From: Bryobacterales bacterium
GTDB lineage: Bacteria > Acidobacteriota > Terriglobia > Bryobacterales > Bryobacteraceae
NCBI GenBank assembly: GCA_026954325.1
Contig: JAIXKK010000086.1
Location: forward strand, 16,560-80,559
Length of the DNA stretch: 64,000 bases
Direction: 5' to 3'
A program made the translations under genes and the position numbers. The notes under the pieces are model-generated. The model saw nothing but the letters and a program-made list of their open reading frames with translations, had not been told where the DNA came from and made no database searches. This document shows positions 61,393-64,000 of the stretch, piece after piece (the first letter of the stretch is position 1; each line of letters starts with the position of its first letter).

Positions 61393-64000
61393 ATGAACAA
61401 GAGGATCTTTGGTTGGAGGCCGTTGGAAGCGGGGCGCCGCTGGCTGGCGCTGGCTGGCGCGGCCTGTGTTTTACTCGCCGCCACGCAGACGCTTCTTGGC
61501 GGCGTGGTCGGTAAAGTTGTGGCGATCGGGGGTAATGCTTCGGACCTGGCGCTCGATGAGGCTCGTGGCGTGCTTTATGTGGCGAACTTCACCGCCAACC
61601 GCGTCGAAGTGGTCTCGCTCGGCGATGGCTCCGTGCAATCATCCATTAACGTCGCCGCGCAGCCGTCTTCGCTGGCGCTCAGCCCTGACGGCCGCTATCT
61701 CGTCATTGCCCATTTCGGCAGCTTTGCCGCCGGATCGAGCAATAACGGCCTCACGGTCATCGACCTGGCGGCCAACGGCCGGCAGACTTTCGTGCTCGGA
61801 AGCGCGCCTCTTGGCGTCGCCTTCGGCATCGACAACCAGGCGCTGGTGGCCACTGCCAGCGAATTCATTTTGTTCGATCCCATTACCGGCAATACGCGCG
61901 CCCTTGGCTCTTTCTCGACCCTCACCACCAAGTCCCTGCCGCAGCCCGTGGCAAACTTTCCCTCGAATATCGTCGGCGCGTCCATGGCGGTAAGCGGCGA
62001 CGGGTTGTGGATTTTCGGGTCGGCCGCCGTCGGCTCCGGTTCCTCCGGCGGATCCGGCGGCCAGTCCCTCGAATTCACTTACAACGTCACCACCAGAAGC
62101 ATCAATTCCGTGCTCTGGACGTGGTCCCCTCCGCCCGGCCCCCGCGCCGTCAGCGCCAACTATGACGGCAGCGTCCATATGAGTGGCTGGGCCATGTTTG
62201 ACCGTCGCTTGCTCAACGGTCTGTCCCAGTTCCCCGGCGCTTCCGGCGCCTTCAACATCGGTACTCATGTCTTCGACAACACGCGCGGCCGTCTCTATGC
62301 CCAGTTCTCCTCCACCGCGCAGAGTTCCTCTTCTTCCCAGCCGGCCGCCGCTCCGCCCGTCCTGCAGGTGCTCGATGCCGATAACCTCGCCGTGCTCGAC
62401 CAACTCAACCTGCCCGAGAACTTCGCCGGAAAGAGCATCATTAATTCCGACTCCTCGATGCTTTTCGGCATCTCCGACAGCGGAATCCTGATGATTCCCA
62501 TCGGCGGCCTCGACAGCATGCCCCGTATCGCGGCTACCAGGGAGGACGTTGTCTTCCGCGGCAACTTCTGCGACCGCCGCGTCACTTCGCAAGAGGTTAC
62601 CATCCTCGATCCCGGCGGCGGGAATACCGACTTCACGCTCAGCGTGAGCACCTCCGGCGTATCCGTTTCCCCCTCGAGCGGAGTCACCCCGGCCACCGTC
62701 CGCATCAACGTCGATCCGAACGCCTTCCAGAATACGAAGGGAACCATCACGGCGTTCATCAATATCGCCACCGCTCGCGGCGTGAACATTCCCAAGCCGG
62801 TTCGCATCCTCATCAACAATCGCGAACCCGACCAGCGCGGCACGGTCGTCAACGTCCCCGGCAAACTGGTCGACCTCCTCGCCGATCCGGTCCGCGACCG
62901 CTTCTATGTTCTTCGTCAGGACACCAACCAGGTCTATGTCTACGATGGAAGCACCCAGACGCGCATCGCTACTCTCAAGACGGCGAACACCCCCACTCAG
63001 CTTGCCATCACCTTCGACCGCCGCTACCTCATGGTGGGTCACGACAACGCCCAATTGATCAAAGTGTTCGACCTCGATACCCTCGAGGAATCCCTGCCCA
63101 TCTACATGCCGGGCGGCCACTACCCCAGGTCCATAGCGGCCAGCGCCAAGGCGATCCTCGTCGCCAGCCGCGTCGCCGGTCCGGAGAACAAGATCTCCCG
63201 CGTCGACTTCGCGTCGCGAACCGCCACGCCGCTCCCTTCGCTCGGCATCTTTGAGAACAAGATCGACATCAACACCGTTCTCGTGGCCTCGCCGAACGGC
63301 AGCAGCATCTTCGCCGCGCAGTCGGATGGCGTCGTCTACCTCTACGACGCCAATGTCGACACCTTCACCATCTCGCGGAAGGACTTCCCATCCCTTTCCG
63401 GAGCCTATGCCGCCTCCAACTTCAACCAGTTCGTCATCGGCAATTCGCTGTTGAACGCCTCGCTCGTGCAAACCACGCAGTTTGAAACCGGCACCGGAAA
63501 GAGCTCCGGGTTCGCCTTCCTCGATCAGGGTGGTTTCCGTACAACCTCCCCGGACTCGGCGAGTCCCGGCGTGATCGCGCGGGTTACCAATCAGAGCGGT
63601 CAGCTTTCACGCGCCACGCGCCTGGTCGAAGCGCCCATCCTGCCGCAGGCCACGCAGGGTAGCTCGACGGCGCAAACTGGAGCCGCGCAGAGTTGGGTGC
63701 AGGTGTTCACGCGCTCCATCCAGCCGCTCTATAGCCGCAACGCGCTCATCGCGCTCACCACCTCCGGATTCACGGCGCTCCCCTGGAGCTTCGACGCCTC
63801 GGTCGCGGCGCCCCGCATCGAGCGCGTCGTCAATGCCGCCGACAACACAGCCTCCGTGGCGCCCGGCAGCCTTGTCTCCATCTTCGGAGCCAATCTCAGC
63901 CCCATCAACCAGGCTACCCAGTTGACTCCCCTGCCCACCGCGCTCGGCGAAAGCTGCCTCACCGTGAACGGCTTGCCCCTTCCCGTTGTCTTCGTCTCCC
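61393..64000 (+). CDS. Large secreted beta-propeller protein with TIGR03437-type region (3' end outside window)
   Basis: At least 869 residues; the frame is open to the window edge. The N-terminus (MNKRIFGWRPLEAGRRWLAL, then AGAACVLLAATQTLLGG) is a long signal peptide. From about residue 45 come YVTN-like propeller repeats: DLALDEARGVLYVANFTANRVEVVSLGDGS and SLALSPDGRYLVIAHFG. A middle beta domain (about 390-470, VTILDPGGGNTDFTLSVS) is followed by a second propeller (LVDLLADPVRDRFYVLRQDTNQVYVYDG). Near the edge is VVNAADNTASVAPGSLVSIFGANLSP, the TIGR03437 signature. Probably a secreted or surface protein; role unknown. It follows the Tad operon but its own leader suggests separate control. 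Confidence 0.88.
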   Translation, partial: MNKRIFGWRPLEAGRRWLALAGAACVLLAATQTLLGGVVGKVVAIGGNASDLALDEARGVLYVANFTANRVEVVSLGDGSVQSSINVAAQPSSLALSPDGRYLVIAHFGSFAAGSSNNGLTVIDLAANGRQTFVLGSAPLGVAFGIDNQALVATASEFILFDPITGNTRALGSFSTLTTKSLPQPVANFPSNIVGASMAVSGDGLWIFGSAAVGSGSSGGSGGQSLEFTYNVTTRSINSVLWTWSPPPGPRAVSANYDGSVHMSGWAMFDRRLLNGLSQFPGASGAFNIGTHVFDNTRGRLYAQFSSTAQSSSSSQPAAAPPVLQVLDADNLAVLDQLNLPENFAGKSIINSDSSMLFGISDSGILMIPIGGLDSMPRIAATREDVVFRGNFCDRRVTSQEVTILDPGGGNTDFTLSVSTSGVSVSPSSGVTPATVRINVDPNAFQNTKGTITAFINIATARGVNIPKPVRILINNREPDQRGTVVNVPGKLVDLLADPVRDRFYVLRQDTNQVYVYDGSTQTRIATLKTANTPTQLAITFDRRYLMVGHDNAQLIKVFDLDTLEESLPIYMPGGHYPRSIAASAKAILVASRVAGPENKISRVDFASRTATPLPSLGIFENKIDINTVLVASPNGSSIFAAQSDGVVYLYDANVDTFTISRKDFPSLSGAYAASNFNQFVIGNSLLNASLVQTTQFETGTGKSSGFAFLDQGGFRTTSPDSASPGVIARVTNQSGQLSRATRLVEAPILPQATQGSSTAQTGAAQSWVQVFTRSIQPLYSRNALIALTTSGFTALPWSFDASVAAPRIERVVNAADNTASVAPGSLVSIFGANLSPINQATQLTPLPTALGESCLTVNGLPLPVVFVS

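Overview
The window looks like chromosomal DNA from an acidobacterium of the Bryobacterales/Solibacter type. This is inferred from several things together: high GC, two exported proteins that end in or run into the TIGR03437 signature (NAASF...PGEIISIFG at 28985-30700 and NAADN...PGSLVSIFG near 63.8 kb), exported TIM-barrel and Gfo/Idh/MocA proteins with Tat-like leaders, a fused LptF-LptG permease, hopanoid-type enzymes and a Tad pilus locus. There is no rRNA, no insertion sequence, no CRISPR array and no prophage. The only structural RNA found is a selenocysteine tRNA.

Layout. 0-8.7 kb: the end of pyrG overlapping kdsA; a decayed toxin gene in front of an intact XRE antitoxin; a type IV prepilin; a collapsed beta-barrel gene; thiD-rlmB; a TonB-dependent receptor; a two-domain VOC protein; tRNA-Sec; and an ECF sigma/ZAS anti-sigma pair. 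8.8-25.4 kb: thrS, an HpnI-like glycosyltransferase, a TIM-barrel epimerase, a DUF1801 gene split by a one-base frameshift, an M61 peptidase, an overlapping xdhC-mocA-asmA trio, a fused trpE(G), a Cys-rich membrane protein, a 35-residue ORF, hpnE and an M48 protease. 25.5-34.1 kb: a beta-barrel protein, ribA, a LytS-type kinase, a methyltransferase, a BACON/TIGR03437 protein, a second epimerase, sppA and a FliA/WhiG-class sigma factor.

34.5-53.3 kb: small exported or membrane proteins; a stand-alone TadZ/CpaE paralogue divergent from an unusual LuxR regulator; an exported TldD/TldE-like pair; LptFG; a radical SAM/SPASM protein; a LolA-like protein; an acyl-CoA dehydrogenase; a GT-C-like membrane protein coupled to a small protein and an amidase; an exported oxidoreductase; a second unusual LuxR regulator; and another large membrane protein. 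53.6-60.9 kb: a Tad/Flp secretion operon in the order cpaA-cpaB-cpaC-cpaE-cpaF-tadB-tadC, with no recognisable Flp pilin or TadE/F/G gene in view. 61-64 kb: a 31-residue membrane ORF and a large secreted propeller-like protein cut by the window edge.

No wholly new defence or metabolic system could be demonstrated. The best candidates for a second look are the paired atypical LuxR regulators and duplicated TadZ around the Tad locus, the exported TldD/TldE pair, the selenocysteine tRNA with no visible Sec machinery or selenoprotein, the uncharacterised small proteins, and several genes caught in decay. All family calls come from reading translations by eye; no database search was run.
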